The translations under genes were made by a program, and so were the position numbers. The notes under the pieces were generated by a model, which worked only from the letters and a program-made list of their open reading frames with translations, did not search any database and was not told the origin of the DNA. DNA of 64,000 nucleotides from Streptomyces luteolifulvus (GTDB lineage Bacteria > Actinomycetota > Actinomycetes > Streptomycetales > Streptomycetaceae). The DNA lies in NCBI RefSeq assembly GCF_008806595.1, contig NZ_VZRB01000008.1:49562-113561 (forward strand), in the 5' to 3' direction. Position 1 is the stretch's first letter. Every line of letters begins with the position of its first letter. Positions 28,666-39,226 of this stretch are shown in pieces.

Positions 28666-29664
28666 TCACCCGGAGGGCGGAGACGTCCGCTGCTCCCCGA
28701 ACGCGCCCAGGATGCGTTCCGCGGCCAGTGTGGCCGTCAGCTCGCCCGCCCTGACCTGCTGCTCCAGGACGGGGGCGAGGGAGCGGACCGCGGGGTCGGC
28801 GTGCAGCCGGTCCAGCAGTTCGTCGCGGACCATGGCCCAGGCCCAGTCGACCTGCTGGTCGCTGCGCCGGGCGGCGAGGCGCCCGGTGGAGTCCAGCAGT
28901 GTGCGGTGCTGTTCCAGCCGCTCCCAGACGATGTCGAGGCCGGCCGACTCCCGGGCGCTGCAACTGAGCACGGGCGGCGTCCAGAACGCGTCCTTGCCGT
29001 GCATCAGCCTGAGCGCGCCCGCCAACTCCCGTGCGGCGGCACGCGCGTCGCGTTCGTGCGGGCCGTCCGCCTTGTTGACGGCGATCACGTCGGCCAGCTC
29101 CAGGACGCCCTTCTTGATGCCCTGCAACTGGTCGCCGGTACGGGCCAGGGTCAGCAGGAGGAAGGAGTCGACCATGTTCGCGACGGTCGTCTCGGACTGG
29201 CCGACGCCGACCGTCTCGACCAGCACCACGTCGTACCCCGCCGCCTCCATGACCACCATCGACTCCCGGGTGGCCTTGGCGACCCCGCCGAGCGTGCCGG
29301 CGGAGGGGGAGGGCCGTACGAAGGCCGCCGGGTCCACGGCCAGACGCTCCATACGGGTCTTGTCGCCCAGGATCGACCCGCCGGTCCGGGTGGAGGACGG
29401 GTCGACGGCGAGCACGGCGACCCGGTGCCCCAGCGAGGTGAGCATGGTCCCGAACGCGTCGATGAACGTCGACTTGCCGACCCCCGGCACCCCGCTGATC
29501 CCGATCCGCCGCGCCCGCCCGCCGTGCGGCAGCAGCTCGGTGAGCAACTCCTGGGCCAGCGCCCGGTGCTGGGGCCGGGTGGACTCGACGAGCGTGATCG
29601 CGCGCGCGATGACCGCACGCTTCCCGTCGAGTACGCCCTTCACATACGCGTCGACATCGATCAC
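28666..29664 (-). CDS. meaB: methylmalonyl-CoA mutase-associated GTPase
   Basis: The 332-aa G3E-type P-loop GTPase has Walker [10 protein letters not shown] (about 58-66), the switch region [30 protein letters not shown], and the base-recognition motif NKAD. MeaB (also called ArgK) loads and protects adenosylcobalamin on methylmalonyl-CoA mutase. It overlaps the mutB stop by four bases (ATGA), so it is the third gene of the mutA-mutB-meaB operon. Confidence 0.96.
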   Translation of the reverse strand: MIDVDAYVKGVLDGKRAVIARAITLVESTRPQHRALAQELLTELLPHGGRARRIGISGVPGVGKSTFIDAFGTMLTSLGHRVAVLAVDPSSTRTGGSILGDKTRMERLAVDPAAFVRPSPSAGTLGGVAKATRESMVVMEAAGYDVVLVETVGVGQSETTVANMVDSFLLLTLARTGDQLQGIKKGVLELADVIAVNKADGPHERDARAAARELAGALRLMHGKDAFWTPPVLSCSARESAGLDIVWERLEQHRTLLDSTGRLAARRSDQQVDWAWAMVRDELLDRLHADPAVRSLAPVLEQQVRAGELTATLAAERILGAFGEQRTSPPSG

Positions 29665-31835
29665 AGGTCGTGCCCGAGGTCCGCCCCCAGCCGCGCCACC
29701 AGGTCGCGCGCGGCGTCCGGGATCACCGTGCCGGGCGGGAAGACGGCCGTCGCGCCCATCTCCAGCAGCGTCGGCACGTCCTGCGGCGGGATCACCCCGC
29801 CCACCACGATCATGATGTCCTCGCGGCCCTCCTCGGCGAGCTGCTCACGCAGCGCCGGGACGAGCGCGAGATGCCCGGCGGCCAGCGACGAGACCCCGAC
29901 GATGTGCACGTCCGCCTCGACGGCCTGACGGGCCACCTCTGCCGGAGTCTGGAACAGCGGGCCGACGTCCACGTCGAAGCCGAGGTCGGCGAAGGCGGTG
30001 GCGATCACCTTCTGGCCGCGGTCATGGCCGTCCTGGCCCATCTTGGCGACCAGGATGCGCGGGCGCCGGCCCTCCGCCTCGGCGAACGCGTCGACGACGG
30101 CGCGGGTGCGGTCCACGGACGGCGACTCACCTGCTTCGTTGCGGTACACACCGGAGATCGTACGGATCTGGCTCGCATGCCGCCCGTACACCTTCTCCAG
30201 GGCGTACGAGATCTCCCCGACCGTCGCCTTCGCACGGGCCGCCCGCACCGCGAGCTCGAGCAGGTTGCCCTCGCCGCCGGCCGCCCGGGTCAGCGCGTCC
30301 AGCGCGTCCTGGCAGGCGGTCTCGTCCCGCTCCGCGCGCAGCCGCCGCAGCTTCTCGATCTGCTGGGCGCGCACCGAGGAGTTGTCGACCTTGAGCACGT
30401 CGATCTGCTCGTCGTTCTCCACGCGGTACTTGTTCACGCCGATCACCGGCTGGCGACCGGAGTCGATGCGGGCCTGCGTCCGGGCCGCCGCCTCCTCCAC
30501 GCGCAGCTTCGGGATGCCCGCGTCGATGGCCTGCGCCATTCCGCCGGCGGCCTCGACCTCCTGGATGTGCTGCCAGGCCCGGCGGGCGAGGTCGTACGTC
30601 AGCTTCTCCACGTACGCGCTGCCGCCCCACGGGTCGATCACCCGGGTGGTGCCGGACTCCTGCTGGATCAGCAGCTGGGTGTTGCGGGCGATGCGCGCCG
30701 AGAAGTCGGTGGGCAGCGCCAGCGCCTCGTCGAGGGCGTTGGTGTGCAGGGACTGGGTGTGGCCCTGGGTGGCCGCCATGGCCTCCACGCACGTGCGCGT
30801 GACGTTGTTGAAGACGTCCTGCGCCGTCAGCGACCAGCCCGAGGTCTGCGAATGGGTGCGCAGGGACAGCGACTTGGTGTTCTTCGGGTCGAACTGCTTC
30901 ACCAGCTTCGCCCACAGCAGCCGGGCCGCGCGCAGCTTGGCGATCTCCATGAAGAAGTTCATGCCGATCGCCCAGAAGAACGACAGCCGGGGTGCGAACG
31001 CGTCCACGTCCAGGCCCGCTTCACGGCCCGCCCGGATGTACTCCACACCGTCCGCGAGCGTGTACGCCAGCTCCAGGTCGGCCGTCGCTCCCGCCTCCTG
31101 GATGTGATAGCCGGAGATGGAGATGGAGTTGTAGCGGGGCATCCGCTGGGAGGTGAAGGCGAAGATGTCGGAGATGATCCGCATCGACGGCTTCGGCGGA
31201 TAGATGTAGGTGTTGCGGACCATGAACTCCTTGAGGATGTCGTTCTGGATGGTCCCGGCCAGCTTCTCGGGCGGTACGCCCTGTTCCTCCGCCGCCACGA
31301 TGTAGAGCGCCAGCACCGGCAGCACGGCACCGTTCATCGTCATCGACACGGTCATCCGGTCGAGCGGGATGCCGTCGAAGAGCTGCCGCATGTCGTAGAT
31401 CGAGTCGATCGCCACGCCCGCCATGCCGACATCGCCGGTCACCCGCGGATGGTCGCTGTCGTAGCCGCGGTGCGTGGGCAGGTCGAAGGCGACCGACAGG
31501 CCCTTCTGGCCGGCCGCCAGGTTGCGGCGGTAGAAGGCGTTGGACTCCTCGGCCGTGGAGAAGCCCGCGTACTGGCGGATCGTCCAGGGCTGGTTGACGT
31601 ACATCGTCGGGTAGGGGCCGCGCAGATACGGGGTGATGCCCGGGTAGGTGCCCAGGAAGTCCAGGCCCTCCAGGTCCTGTCCGGTGTACAGCGGCCGGAC
31701 CGTGATGCCTTCCGGGGTCTCCCAGAGGAGATCGTCGCCGTCGGCGGCCTTCTTGACGGCCGCACGCCAGTCGTCCTGGTTGCCGTCGGCCGTCGGCGTG
31801 CCGAGTTCGATCCCGGAGAAGTCGGGGATGGACAT
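29661..31835 (-). CDS. mutB: methylmalonyl-CoA mutase, large (B12-binding) subunit
   Basis: The 724-aa protein interconverts succinyl-CoA and (R)-methylmalonyl-CoA with adenosylcobalamin, supplying propionate-type extender units or consuming propionyl-CoA. The N-terminal TIM barrel holds [20 protein letters not shown]. The C-terminal cobalamin domain has the base-off motif DGHDRGQ (Asp-x-His-x-x-Gly) followed by [12 protein letters not shown] 31835 overlaps the last base of the mutA stop codon, consistent with a coupled heterodimer. Confidence 0.97.
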   Translation of the reverse strand: MSIPDFSGIELGTPTADGNQDDWRAAVKKAADGDDLLWETPEGITVRPLYTGQDLEGLDFLGTYPGITPYLRGPYPTMYVNQPWTIRQYAGFSTAEESNAFYRRNLAAGQKGLSVAFDLPTHRGYDSDHPRVTGDVGMAGVAIDSIYDMRQLFDGIPLDRMTVSMTMNGAVLPVLALYIVAAEEQGVPPEKLAGTIQNDILKEFMVRNTYIYPPKPSMRIISDIFAFTSQRMPRYNSISISGYHIQEAGATADLELAYTLADGVEYIRAGREAGLDVDAFAPRLSFFWAIGMNFFMEIAKLRAARLLWAKLVKQFDPKNTKSLSLRTHSQTSGWSLTAQDVFNNVTRTCVEAMAATQGHTQSLHTNALDEALALPTDFSARIARNTQLLIQQESGTTRVIDPWGGSAYVEKLTYDLARRAWQHIQEVEAAGGMAQAIDAGIPKLRVEEAAARTQARIDSGRQPVIGVNKYRVENDEQIDVLKVDNSSVRAQQIEKLRRLRAERDETACQDALDALTRAAGGEGNLLELAVRAARAKATVGEISYALEKVYGRHASQIRTISGVYRNEAGESPSVDRTRAVVDAFAEAEGRRPRILVAKMGQDGHDRGQKVIATAFADLGFDVDVGPLFQTPAEVARQAVEADVHIVGVSSLAAGHLALVPALREQLAEEGREDIMIVVGGVIPPQDVPTLLEMGATAVFPPGTVIPDAARDLVARLGADLGHDL

Positions 31836-33646
31836 CAGGACACTCCCATGCGGTCGAGGGCGGCGGACAGCACGGCGACGGCGTCACAGCCCGCGAAGAC
31901 GTACGAGTCGACTCCGGCGTAGGACCCGGGACGGCCCGCGAGGAACACCTGCTCGGCACCCGCCGCCCGCAGCGTCTCGGCGACGGCTTCGGCCTGCTCC
32001 CCGTACAGCGTGTCACTGGAGCACAGGCACACGTCCCGTGCCCCGCTCTCCTCGAACGTGCCCTCGGTGACGGGCTCGATGCCGCCCGCCTGGAACAGGT
32101 TCGAGGCGAAGGTGAGGCGCGCGGTGTGCGCGGCGGCCGGGCCGAGGGCGGCCAGGAAGATGCGTGGCCGGGACCCGGTCGCGGCGAGGTGGGCGTCGGA
32201 GCGGGCGCGCAGGGCCTCGAAGGCGTCGTCGATCCGCACGCGCGGCAGCCCTCCGGAGGCCTGCTCGGGTGCGGGCTCGCGGACGACCGGCTTCTCCGCC
32301 AGGTCCGGGAACTCGCTGACCCCGGTGACCGGTTCCTTCCGCCTGGCGAGCTTCGCGCTGCGCGCGGCCCAGGTCCCGGCCAGCCGGGAGCGGACCGTCC
32401 CGTCGCGCAGTGCGGCCGCCTGTCCGCCCGCCTGCTCGATCGTCCGGAAGAACTCCCAGCCCGCGTGGGCGAGTTCATCGGTGAGCCGCTCGACGTACCA
32501 GGAACCGCCCGCCGGATCGATCACCCGGGACAGATGCGATTCCTCGATCAGGATGGTGGAGGTGTTGCGGGCGATACGGCGGGCGAACGCGTTGGGCAGG
32601 CCGAGCGCGTCGTCGAAGGGCAGCACGGTGACGGAGTCGGCCCCGCCCACCCCCGCGGCGAGCGCCGCGACCGTCGTGCGCAGCATGTTCACCCACGGGT
32701 CGCGGCGCGCCATCATCACCGGCGAGGTCACCGCGTGCTGCTTCTGCGCGCCCGCGGCGGCCGCCCCGCACACCTCGGCCACGCGTGCCCACAGCCGGCG
32801 CGCCGCCCGCAGCTTGGCGATGGTCAGGAACTGGTCGTCGGTGGCCGCGTACCGGAACTCCAGCTGCGCACAGGCCTGTTCGACGCTCAGGCCCGCCGCG
32901 GTCAGCTCACGCAGGTACGCCACACCCGTCGCCAGGGAGCAGCCCAGCTCCTGCGCGGCCGAACCACCCGCCTCGTGGTACGGCAGCGCGTCCACGGTCA
33001 GCGCCCGCAGGCCCGGGTAGCGGTCGGCGCACAGCCGCGCCAGCTCGGCCACGGGAGCGAAGTCGAACGTCCGGCCGGTGCGGGCCTCGTGCCCCAGCGG
33101 GTCGGCGCCCAGATTGCCGCGCGCCGCCTCGTCGGCGACACCCCGCTCCTTGTAGAGCCTGAGCAGCCGCCGCGCGGCCCGGTCGGCCTCGTCGCCCGGA
33201 TCGAGCATGACGGGCGCCAGATCCAGGAGGACCCCGTCGAGGACGCGGTCGAGCTCGGGGACCGGGATGCCGGTGGACTCGCCCACGGCCAGCCAGAGGG
33301 AGGTGACGCCGTTCTCGAGGTCGGTGAGGACCGCGCCCGGGTCCGCCACGGTGTGCCGCTGGCGTACGTCCCAGCCGCCGACCGTGTTCCCCTCGGCGCG
33401 GCCCCCTCGCACATAGGGGGCGAAGCCGGGCAGACCGGGCTCGGGTGCGGTGTCGTCCGCGGTGTACAGGGGGCGGGCGCGAAGCCCGTCCTCCAGCGCG
33501 GTGGACAGGGCGTCCTCCGCCTCGTCGCGCGAGACCTCCTTGCCGGACTTGCGCAGGACACCCGCCACCAGGTGCTGCCACTGCTCATGTGTCGCGTCAG
33601 GGAACTCGGCGGCCAGGGAGAGCCCGTCGTCAGGCAGGACCGTCAT
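31835..33646 (-). CDS. mutA: methylmalonyl-CoA mutase, small subunit
   Basis: The 603-aa protein is homologous to the large subunit ([21 protein letters not shown] near the barrel end) but has lost the Asp-x-His-x-x-Gly cobalamin motif; the matching region reads [14 protein letters not shown]. That is normal for the non-catalytic subunit. It is the first gene of the operon. Upstream is a pair of direct ATTGTGAC repeats and then a strong terminator hairpin that separates it from metE. Confidence 0.95.
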   Translation of the reverse strand: MTVLPDDGLSLAAEFPDATHEQWQHLVAGVLRKSGKEVSRDEAEDALSTALEDGLRARPLYTADDTAPEPGLPGFAPYVRGGRAEGNTVGGWDVRQRHTVADPGAVLTDLENGVTSLWLAVGESTGIPVPELDRVLDGVLLDLAPVMLDPGDEADRAARRLLRLYKERGVADEAARGNLGADPLGHEARTGRTFDFAPVAELARLCADRYPGLRALTVDALPYHEAGGSAAQELGCSLATGVAYLRELTAAGLSVEQACAQLEFRYAATDDQFLTIAKLRAARRLWARVAEVCGAAAAGAQKQHAVTSPVMMARRDPWVNMLRTTVAALAAGVGGADSVTVLPFDDALGLPNAFARRIARNTSTILIEESHLSRVIDPAGGSWYVERLTDELAHAGWEFFRTIEQAGGQAAALRDGTVRSRLAGTWAARSAKLARRKEPVTGVSEFPDLAEKPVVREPAPEQASGGLPRVRIDDAFEALRARSDAHLAATGSRPRIFLAALGPAAAHTARLTFASNLFQAGGIEPVTEGTFEESGARDVCLCSSDTLYGEQAEAVAETLRAAGAEQVFLAGRPGSYAGVDSYVFAGCDAVAVLSAALDRMGVS

Positions 33647-33691
33647 ACTCGGATGCTAGGGCAGGACGGCAGATGAGCAGCAGAGGATCCG

Positions 33692-33722
33692 ATTGTGACC
33701 TTGTTCTCCCCGGAATTGTGAC
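33692..33722. promoter_or_regulatory. paired ATTGTGAC direct repeats upstream of mutA
   Basis: ATTGTGAC at 33692-33699 and again at 33715-33722 (23-bp period, about two helical turns), 46-76 nt before the mutA start on the minus strand. This is a candidate activator or repressor site, with no assigned protein. Confidence 0.4.
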
Positions 33723-33758
33723 GTGGATCGCTGATGCCCGCCGGGGTGACGCGTGGGG

Positions 33759-33798
33759 GGCAGGGCCCGGGGTGCGTGGGAGCGCCCCGGGCCCTGCC
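33759..33798. terminator. strong hairpin between metE and mutA
   Basis: Perfect 14-bp arms GGCAGGGCCCGGGG (33759-33772) and CCCCGGGCCCTGCC (33785-33798) with a 12-nt loop lie 50 nt past the metE stop. There is no U-tract, but the stem is very stable. Confidence 0.8.
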
Positions 33799-33848
33799 GT
33801 TCGTCCGGCTCGTCCGGGTCGGGACACGGACAGTTCACACCATCCGGG

Positions 33849-36167
33849 TCAGGACGAGGACAGCTCACCACGCACGGTACGGGCCGCGGCGACCAGGTTC
33901 TCCAGGGCGGCGCGGGTCTCGGGCCAGCCGCGGGTCTTCAGCCCGCAGTCCGGATTGACCCACAGCCGCTCGGCCGGGATGGCGGCGAGGCCGGTGCGCA
34001 GCAGTCCGGCCGCCTCCTGCGCACTGGGCACGCGCGGTGAGTGGATGTCGTACACGCCGGGCCCGGCCTCGCGCGGGTAGCCGTGCGCGGCGAGCTCATG
34101 GGCGACCTGCATATGGGAGCGGGCGGCTTCCAGGCTGATGACGTCCGCGTCGAGGTCGTCGATGGCCCGGACGATGTCACCGAACTCGGCGTAGCACATG
34201 TGCGTGTGGATCTGGGTGTCCGGCCGGACACCGCTGGTGGTGATCCTGAACGCCTCCGTCGCCCACGCCAGATACTCCGGGCGGTCGCCGGTGCGCAGCG
34301 GCAGCGTCTCCCGCAGCGCGGGCTCGTCGACCTGGACGACCGACGTCCCGGCCGCCTCCAGATCCCCGACCTCGTCGCGCAGGGCGAGGGCGACCTGACG
34401 GGCGGTGTCGGCGAGGGGCTGGTCGTCGCGCACGAACGACCAGGCGAGCATGGTGACCGGACCGGTGAGCATGCCCTTGACCGGGCGGACGGTGAGGGAC
34501 TGGGCATACGTCGTCCAGCGCACCGTCATCGGCTCGGGGCGGGAGATGTCGCCGGCGAGGATCGGCGGGCGGACATAGCGCGTGCCGTAGGACTGCACCC
34601 AGCCGTGCTGCGTGGCGAGGCAGCCGACGAGCTGTTCGGCGAAGTACTGGACCATGTCGTTGCGTTCGGCCTCGCCGTGCACGAGCACGTCCAGTCCGGT
34701 CTTCTCCTGGAAGGAGATCACCTCCTGGATCTCGGCCCTGATGCGCTCCTCGTAGCCGGCCGTGTCGATCCGCCCGGCTCGCAGATCGGCGCGGGCGGTG
34801 CGCAGTTCGCCGGTCTGCGGGAAGGAGCCGATGGTCGTGGTCGGCAGCAGCGGCAGGCCGAGGGCGGCGCGCTGGGCGGCGGCCCGTTCGCCGTACGGCT
34901 GTGCGCGGCGCGCGTCCGCCGCGGTGACCGCGCCGGTGCGGGCGCGGACGGCCGGGTCGCGGGTGATGGGCGAGTTCGCGCGGGAGGCGAGGACGGCGCG
35001 GTTCGCGGCCAGTTCTCCGGCGATCGCGTCGGTGCCGCTGGTCAGGCCCTTGGCGAGGGTGACGATCTCCGCGGTCTTCTGCCGGGCGAAGGCGAGCCAG
35101 CGCAGGATCAGCGGATCGATGTCCCGCTCGGCCGCCGTGTCCAGGGGGACGTGCAGCAGGGAGCAGGAGGCGGCCACGTCGACCCGGTCGGCCAGCCCGA
35201 GCAGGGTGCCGAGCGTGGCGAGCGACGCCGACAGATCGTCGGCCCAGATGTTGCGGCCGTTGACGACCCCGGCGACCAGCCGCTTGCCGGGCAGTCCACC
35301 GGCGGCGGCGAGCGCGTCCAGGTTGGCGGCGGCCCGCTCGGTGAAGTCCAGCGCGAGCCCGTCGACCGGGGCCTTGGCCAGGACCGGCAGGGCCTCGCCC
35401 AGACGGTCGAAGTAGGAGGCCACCAGCAGCTTCGGCCGGTCGGTGAGGGCGCCGAGAGCGCGGTAGGCACGCTGGGCGGCGTCGAGTTCGGCGGGGGTGC
35501 GGTCCTGGACGAGCGCGGGCTCGTCGAGCTGGACCCATGCGGCGCCGGCCGCGCGCAGATCCGCGAGCACCTCGGCGTACACCGGCAGCAGGCGGTCCAG
35601 GAGCGTGAGCGGTGCGAAGTCCGCGGGCACCCCGGGCGTGGGCTTGGCCAGCAGCAGGTAGGTGACGGGTCCGACCAGCACGGGGCGGGCCGTCAGACCG
35701 AGGGCGAGCGCCTCCTTGAGCTCGCCGGTCTGCTTGGCGGAGTCGGCGACGAACACGGTGTCCGGGCCCAACTCCGGCACCAGATAGTGGTAGTTGGTGT
35801 CGAACCACTTCGTCATCTCCAGCGGCGCGACGTCCTTCGTGCCGCGCGCCATGGCGAAGTAGCCGTCGAGCGGGTCGGCGGCGACGGCGTCCCGGTGGCG
35901 GGCGGGGATCGCGCCCACCATGACGGTGGTGTCCAGGACATGGTCGTAGTACGAGAAGTCGCCCGTCGGGACTTCGTCGACACCGGCGTCCGCCAGCTGC
36001 CGCCAGGCGGTCCGGCGCAGTCCGGCGGCGGTGGCGCGCAGGGCGTCGGCGGTGACCCGGCCCTTCCAGTAGCCCTCGATCGCCTTCTTCAGTTCCCGGC
36101 CCTGTCCCTGGCGGGGGTAGCCGTACACGGTGGCCCGTGCTGCCGCGGCTGCGGGCTTGGTGGTCAC
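33849..36167 (-). CDS. metE: cobalamin-independent methionine synthase
   Basis: The 772-aa protein transfers a methyl group from 5-methyltetrahydropteroyltri-L-glutamate to homocysteine. The C-terminal zinc site is visible as HMCYAEF and the later NPDCGLKTR Cys, with substrate motifs such as [15 protein letters not shown] and [10 protein letters not shown]. The GTG at 36167 follows AAGGAG at 6-7 nt and gives the family length; the frame continues upstream without meaning. A cobalamin riboswitch lies in the leader, so expression should drop when B12 is available and MetH can work. Confidence 0.97.
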   Translation of the reverse strand: MTTKPAAAAARATVYGYPRQGQGRELKKAIEGYWKGRVTADALRATAAGLRRTAWRQLADAGVDEVPTGDFSYYDHVLDTTVMVGAIPARHRDAVAADPLDGYFAMARGTKDVAPLEMTKWFDTNYHYLVPELGPDTVFVADSAKQTGELKEALALGLTARPVLVGPVTYLLLAKPTPGVPADFAPLTLLDRLLPVYAEVLADLRAAGAAWVQLDEPALVQDRTPAELDAAQRAYRALGALTDRPKLLVASYFDRLGEALPVLAKAPVDGLALDFTERAAANLDALAAAGGLPGKRLVAGVVNGRNIWADDLSASLATLGTLLGLADRVDVAASCSLLHVPLDTAAERDIDPLILRWLAFARQKTAEIVTLAKGLTSGTDAIAGELAANRAVLASRANSPITRDPAVRARTGAVTAADARRAQPYGERAAAQRAALGLPLLPTTTIGSFPQTGELRTARADLRAGRIDTAGYEERIRAEIQEVISFQEKTGLDVLVHGEAERNDMVQYFAEQLVGCLATQHGWVQSYGTRYVRPPILAGDISRPEPMTVRWTTYAQSLTVRPVKGMLTGPVTMLAWSFVRDDQPLADTARQVALALRDEVGDLEAAGTSVVQVDEPALRETLPLRTGDRPEYLAWATEAFRITTSGVRPDTQIHTHMCYAEFGDIVRAIDDLDADVISLEAARSHMQVAHELAAHGYPREAGPGVYDIHSPRVPSAQEAAGLLRTGLAAIPAERLWVNPDCGLKTRGWPETRAALENLVAAARTVRGELSSS

Positions 36168-36170
36168 GGA

Positions 36171-36206
36171 GATCTCCTTCGCGAGATGAATCCCTGAGAT
36201 CCCGGG
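36171..36206 (-). promoter_or_regulatory. possible Shine-Dalgarno sequestering stem before metE
   Basis: On the minus strand, GATCTC and ATCTC segments upstream can pair with the GAGAT(C) that includes the AAGGAG ribosome binding site (36171-36185). It is a candidate translational switch downstream of the cobalamin aptamer. Confidence 0.35.
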
Positions 36207-36233
36207 GACGGGACGAGAACGCGAAGGGTGACG

Positions 36234-36270
36234 CACCGGACGCCGACGGCCTGCGGCCGTCCGTTCGGTG
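36234..36270 (-). terminator. hairpin between cobalamin aptamer and metE
   Basis: On the minus strand, CACCG...CGGTG outer arms, an ACG/CGT step and a perfect inner GACGGCC-GCA-GGCCGTC stem form one long hairpin. Located between aptamer and start codon, it is the likely expression platform or an attenuator. No U-tract. Confidence 0.5.
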
Positions 36271-36324
36271 TGCGCCGACCCGCCCTCGAGGTCACCGGGA
36301 TGTCCGCGCGCGAGTGCTTCGCAC

Positions 36325-36590
36325 ACGGGCAGATGGCAGGTCTTCGGACTCGCGGGCACGTCTCGCTCGTACGCAGTCGTACGTATGCGTACGAGACACC
36401 TACTGGCCGTCGCTTCCCAGACCCTCGCCGGGCCCAGTGCGTATGACGGCGGTCGTTCCCGCTCACCGCTGCGGGGCAGTCCCGGATTCCCACCGGGTTC
36501 CCTCTTACGACGCATCCCGCCTGGCGGACGGGGCGAACCAGCTGCACGGGCAGCCTACCGGTCCGCCGGGTGGTCGGTGCCGGTCTTTCG
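36325..36590 (-). ncRNA. cobalamin (AdoCbl) riboswitch upstream of metE
   Basis: Read on the minus strand, the metE leader contains the conserved cobalamin aptamer core: GGAACCCGGTGGGAATCCGG, then ACTGCCCCGCAGCGGTGAG, and further on GAGTCCGAAGACCTGCC. These match the GGTG-AATCC-ACxGCCCCGCA core and the terminal ACCTGCC block of the B12 box. Helical segments flank them on both sides. The aptamer ends about 160 nt before the metE start, leaving space for an expression platform. Boundaries are approximate. Confidence 0.92.
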
Positions 36591-36718
36591 TGGTGTGCAG
36601 GGACTGCTGCTTCGGCAGGTCGCCCCAGTCCTGGCTGCGCGGCCCGGCGATGCGTGTCACGCTGGCGGTGTGCCCCACATTGAAGGCATATCAGGCCTAT
36701 TCGAACAGGCGGGAGACC

Positions 36719-37195
36719 ATGAGCGTTGAGCCAGTTCCCGAGGGCTATCCGCGCGTCACGCCGTACCTCTGCGTCGACGGAGCCGCGTCCGCCATCGACT
36801 TCTACATCGCCGTCCTCGGTGCGACGGAGCGCATGAGGATGCCGGCACCCGGCGGCAAGATCGGCCATGCCGAACTGCAGATCGGCAACTCGGTTGTCAT
36901 GATCGCGGACGAGTTCCCGGAGATGGGAATGAGCGGGCCGAAGACGGTGGGCGGTACGCCGGTGACCCTTTATGTGTACGTCGAGGACGCCGACGCGGTC
37001 CACTCCCAGGCCCTGGCCCTGGGCGCCTTGGAGCTGGAGCCGGTGAAGAACCAGTTCTACGGCGACCGCTCCGGAGGGTTCGAGGACCCCTTCGGTCACC
37101 GGTGGAACGTCGCGACCCATGTGGAGGACGTCCCGCCGGAGGAGCTGAAGAGACGGGCCAAGGAAATGATGGAGGCCGGACACGGCGACGGCTGA
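36719..37195 (+). CDS. VOC-family (glyoxalase/PhnB-like) protein
   Basis: The 158-aa protein has the betaalphabetabetabeta repeats of the vicinal oxygen chelate fold, in the PhnB-like branch (VTPYLCVDGAASAIDFYIAVLGA, GHAELQIGNSVVMIADE, PVTLYVYVEDADAV, FGHRWNVATHVEDV). It may bind a metal and a small molecule; the substrate is unknown. The start ATG 36719 follows GGGAG. It is divergent from the metE riboswitch leader and precedes pstS by 112 nt. Confidence 0.85.
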   Translation: MSVEPVPEGYPRVTPYLCVDGAASAIDFYIAVLGATERMRMPAPGGKIGHAELQIGNSVVMIADEFPEMGMSGPKTVGGTPVTLYVYVEDADAVHSQALALGALELEPVKNQFYGDRSGGFEDPFGHRWNVATHVEDVPPEELKRRAKEMMEAGHGDG

Positions 37196-37230
37196 GTGTG
37201 CCGCAGCATCCGTCCAATGGCGGACATATC

Positions 37231-37311
37231 GTGAAGGAAGCAGAAAAACTGGAGATCGTATCCATCGATGCGTCTGAACAGAGTCACGACTTCGAGGATC
37301 ACGACACGTGA
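37231..37311 (+). CDS. candidate 26-aa leader peptide overlapping pstS
   Basis: A GTG-started ORF of 26 codons (MKEAEKLEIVSIDASEQ..., ending in DFEDHDT) finishes at a TGA that overlaps the pstS GTG start (GTGA). It is acidic, and its codons are less G/C-extreme than those of its neighbours. The ribosome binding site is weak (GGCGGA). It could couple translation into pstS or be chance. Confidence 0.35.
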   Translation: MKEAEKLEIVSIDASEQSHDFEDHDT

Positions 37312-38273
37312 AGAACACGATCGCCAGTTCGAGAAGGAAGACCATCGGTGCCGCAGCGCTCTTCCTCGCCGCGGCACTTCCACTGAGCGCCTGCGGGGGG
37401 AGCGCGGGCGCCGAATCCCAGCAGCAGGATCTGTCCGGCACCGTGAAGGTCGACGGCTCCAGCACCGTGGCTCCGCTGACCACCGCGGCCGCGGAGTTCT
37501 ACGCCGAGGAAGAACCCGAGGTGCGGGTGACCGTCGGTACGTCCGGCACCGGCGGCGGATTCGAGAAGTTCTGCAACGGTGAGACCGACATCTCCGACGC
37601 CTCCCGCCCGATCGAGGACGACGAGAAGTCGGCCTGCCGGAAGAACGGCGTCACCTACGGCGCCCTGACCGTCGCCAACGACGCCCTGACCGTCGTCGTC
37701 AACAAGGACGCCGACTGGGTCGACTGCCTGACCACCGCGCAGCTGAAGAAGATCTGGGAACCCGGCTCCACCGTCGACAACTGGAACCAGGTCGACGCCC
37801 AGTTTCCCGACGAGTCGCTCAAGCTGTTCGGCCCCGGCACCGACTCGGGCACCTTCGACTACTTCACCGAGGAGATCAACGGCGAGGAGGGCGCCTCCCG
37901 CACCGACTACAGCCCCAGCGAGGACGACAACGTCATCGTGCAGGGCGTCGCCGGCTCCCCCGGTGGCATGGGCTACTTCGGCTACACCTACTTCGAGGAG
38001 AACCAGGACGAGCTCAAGGCGCTGCAGATCAACAGCGGCAAGGGCTGTGTGGCGCCGGGCGCCAAGACCGCGCAGGACGGCACCTACACGCCGCTCTCGC
38101 GCCCGCTGTTCATCTATCCCTCCAAGGAGGCCCTCGGCCGGGACGAAGTGCTGGACTTCGTGCAGTACTACGTCGACAACAACGCCGACATCGCCAAGGA
38201 CGCCCGGTTCATCCCGCTCAGCAGCCGGCAGGCTCAGCAGCTCACGTCCGACTTCGATCAGCTGAAGCCCTAG
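37308..38273 (+). CDS. pstS: phosphate ABC transporter substrate-binding lipoprotein
   Basis: The 321-aa protein has a signal peptide with lipobox (LSAC), so it should be tethered to the outer membrane face. The phosphate-binding landmarks are [11 protein letters not shown] near the N terminus, [26 protein letters not shown], and [13 protein letters not shown]. It captures inorganic phosphate for PstCA-PstB. The start is GTG 37308 with GAGGA upstream. I do not see a clear PHO box in the 112-nt leader. Confidence 0.96.
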   Translation: MKNTIASSRRKTIGAAALFLAAALPLSACGGSAGAESQQQDLSGTVKVDGSSTVAPLTTAAAEFYAEEEPEVRVTVGTSGTGGGFEKFCNGETDISDASRPIEDDEKSACRKNGVTYGALTVANDALTVVVNKDADWVDCLTTAQLKKIWEPGSTVDNWNQVDAQFPDESLKLFGPGTDSGTFDYFTEEINGEEGASRTDYSPSEDDNVIVQGVAGSPGGMGYFGYTYFEENQDELKALQINSGKGCVAPGAKTAQDGTYTPLSRPLFIYPSKEALGRDEVLDFVQYYVDNNADIAKDARFIPLSSRQAQQLTSDFDQLKP

Positions 38274-38275
38274 CC

Positions 38276-39226
38276 ATGACCGCTCCGGCCGCCAAGCCTG
38301 CCGCAGGAACCGGCTCCCGGTCCCTGCGGCAGGCGCACCCGCGCTATGCGGAGCAACTCGTCAAGGCCCTGCTGATGATCGCCGCCCTGGTGTCGGTGGC
38401 CACCACCATCGGCATCGTGATCGCGCTGATCCCACCCACCGTCGACTTCTTCCAACGGGTCGGCGTCTGGGAGTTCCTGTCCGGCACGGTCTGGACCGCG
38501 CTGTTCGCCGAACCCGAGTACGGCGTGCTGCCGCTGCTCGCCGCGACACTGCTCATCACGGGGATCGCGGTGGCCGTCGCGATCCCCGTCGGGCTGGGCG
38601 CGGCGATCTATCTGAGCGAGTACGCCCATCCACGCACCCGCAAGCTGCTCAAGCCCACCCTCGAAGTCCTTGCGGGCATCCCCACCGTGGTCTACGGATT
38701 CTTCGCGCTCGCCTTCGTCACCCCGCGGCTCCAGGACTGGTGGCCCTTCGGCGGTGACGGCCCCGAGATCAAGAACGCCCTCTCGGCCGGTCTGGTCATG
38801 GGCGTGATGATCGTGCCGACCATCGCCTCGCTCGCCGAGGACGCCATGGCCGCCGTACCGCGTTCGCTGCGCGACGGGGCGTACGCGCTGGGCTCGGGCC
38901 GTCGCACGGTTGCGGTGCGGGTGGTCGTCCCGGCCGCCCTGTCCGGGATCGTCGCCGCCTTCGTCCTCGGCATCTCCCGGGCGATCGGTGAGACGATGAT
39001 CGTGCTCATCGCTGCGGGCGCCAGGCCTGATCTGTCCTGGAACCCGCTGCACGAGATGCAGACCATGACCGCGTTCATCGCGGGTGCCGCCTCCGGCGAC
39101 GTCTCCACGGCCTCCTTCGAGTACAAGACCATCTTCGCCGTCGGCGCGTACCTGTTCGTGCTCACCTTCGTGATGAACGTGATCAGCATCCGGCTCGTGC
39201 GCAAGTACCGCGAGGTCTACGAATGA
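38276..39226 (+). CDS. pstC: phosphate ABC transporter permease PstC
   Basis: The 316-aa integral membrane protein has six predicted helices and the EAA-type cytoplasmic loop (SLRDGAYALGSGRRTVAVRVVVPAALSGIVAAFVLGISRAIGE). It forms the phosphate channel with PstA. It starts 2 nt after the pstS stop and overlaps pstA by four bases (ATGA). Confidence 0.96.
   Translation: MTAPAAKPAAGTGSRSLRQAHPRYAEQLVKALLMIAALVSVATTIGIVIALIPPTVDFFQRVGVWEFLSGTVWTALFAEPEYGVLPLLAATLLITGIAVAVAIPVGLGAAIYLSEYAHPRTRKLLKPTLEVLAGIPTVVYGFFALAFVTPRLQDWWPFGGDGPEIKNALSAGLVMGVMIVPTIASLAEDAMAAVPRSLRDGAYALGSGRRTVAVRVVVPAALSGIVAAFVLGISRAIGETMIVLIAAGARPDLSWNPLHEMQTMTAFIAGAASGDVSTASFEYKTIFAVGAYLFVLTFVMNVISIRLVRKYREVYE

Noticed and set aside
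37196..37307. PHO box upstream of pstS
   Set aside because: No GTTCACC-type direct repeats are present; only two TCACGAC copies, which do not fit the consensus.
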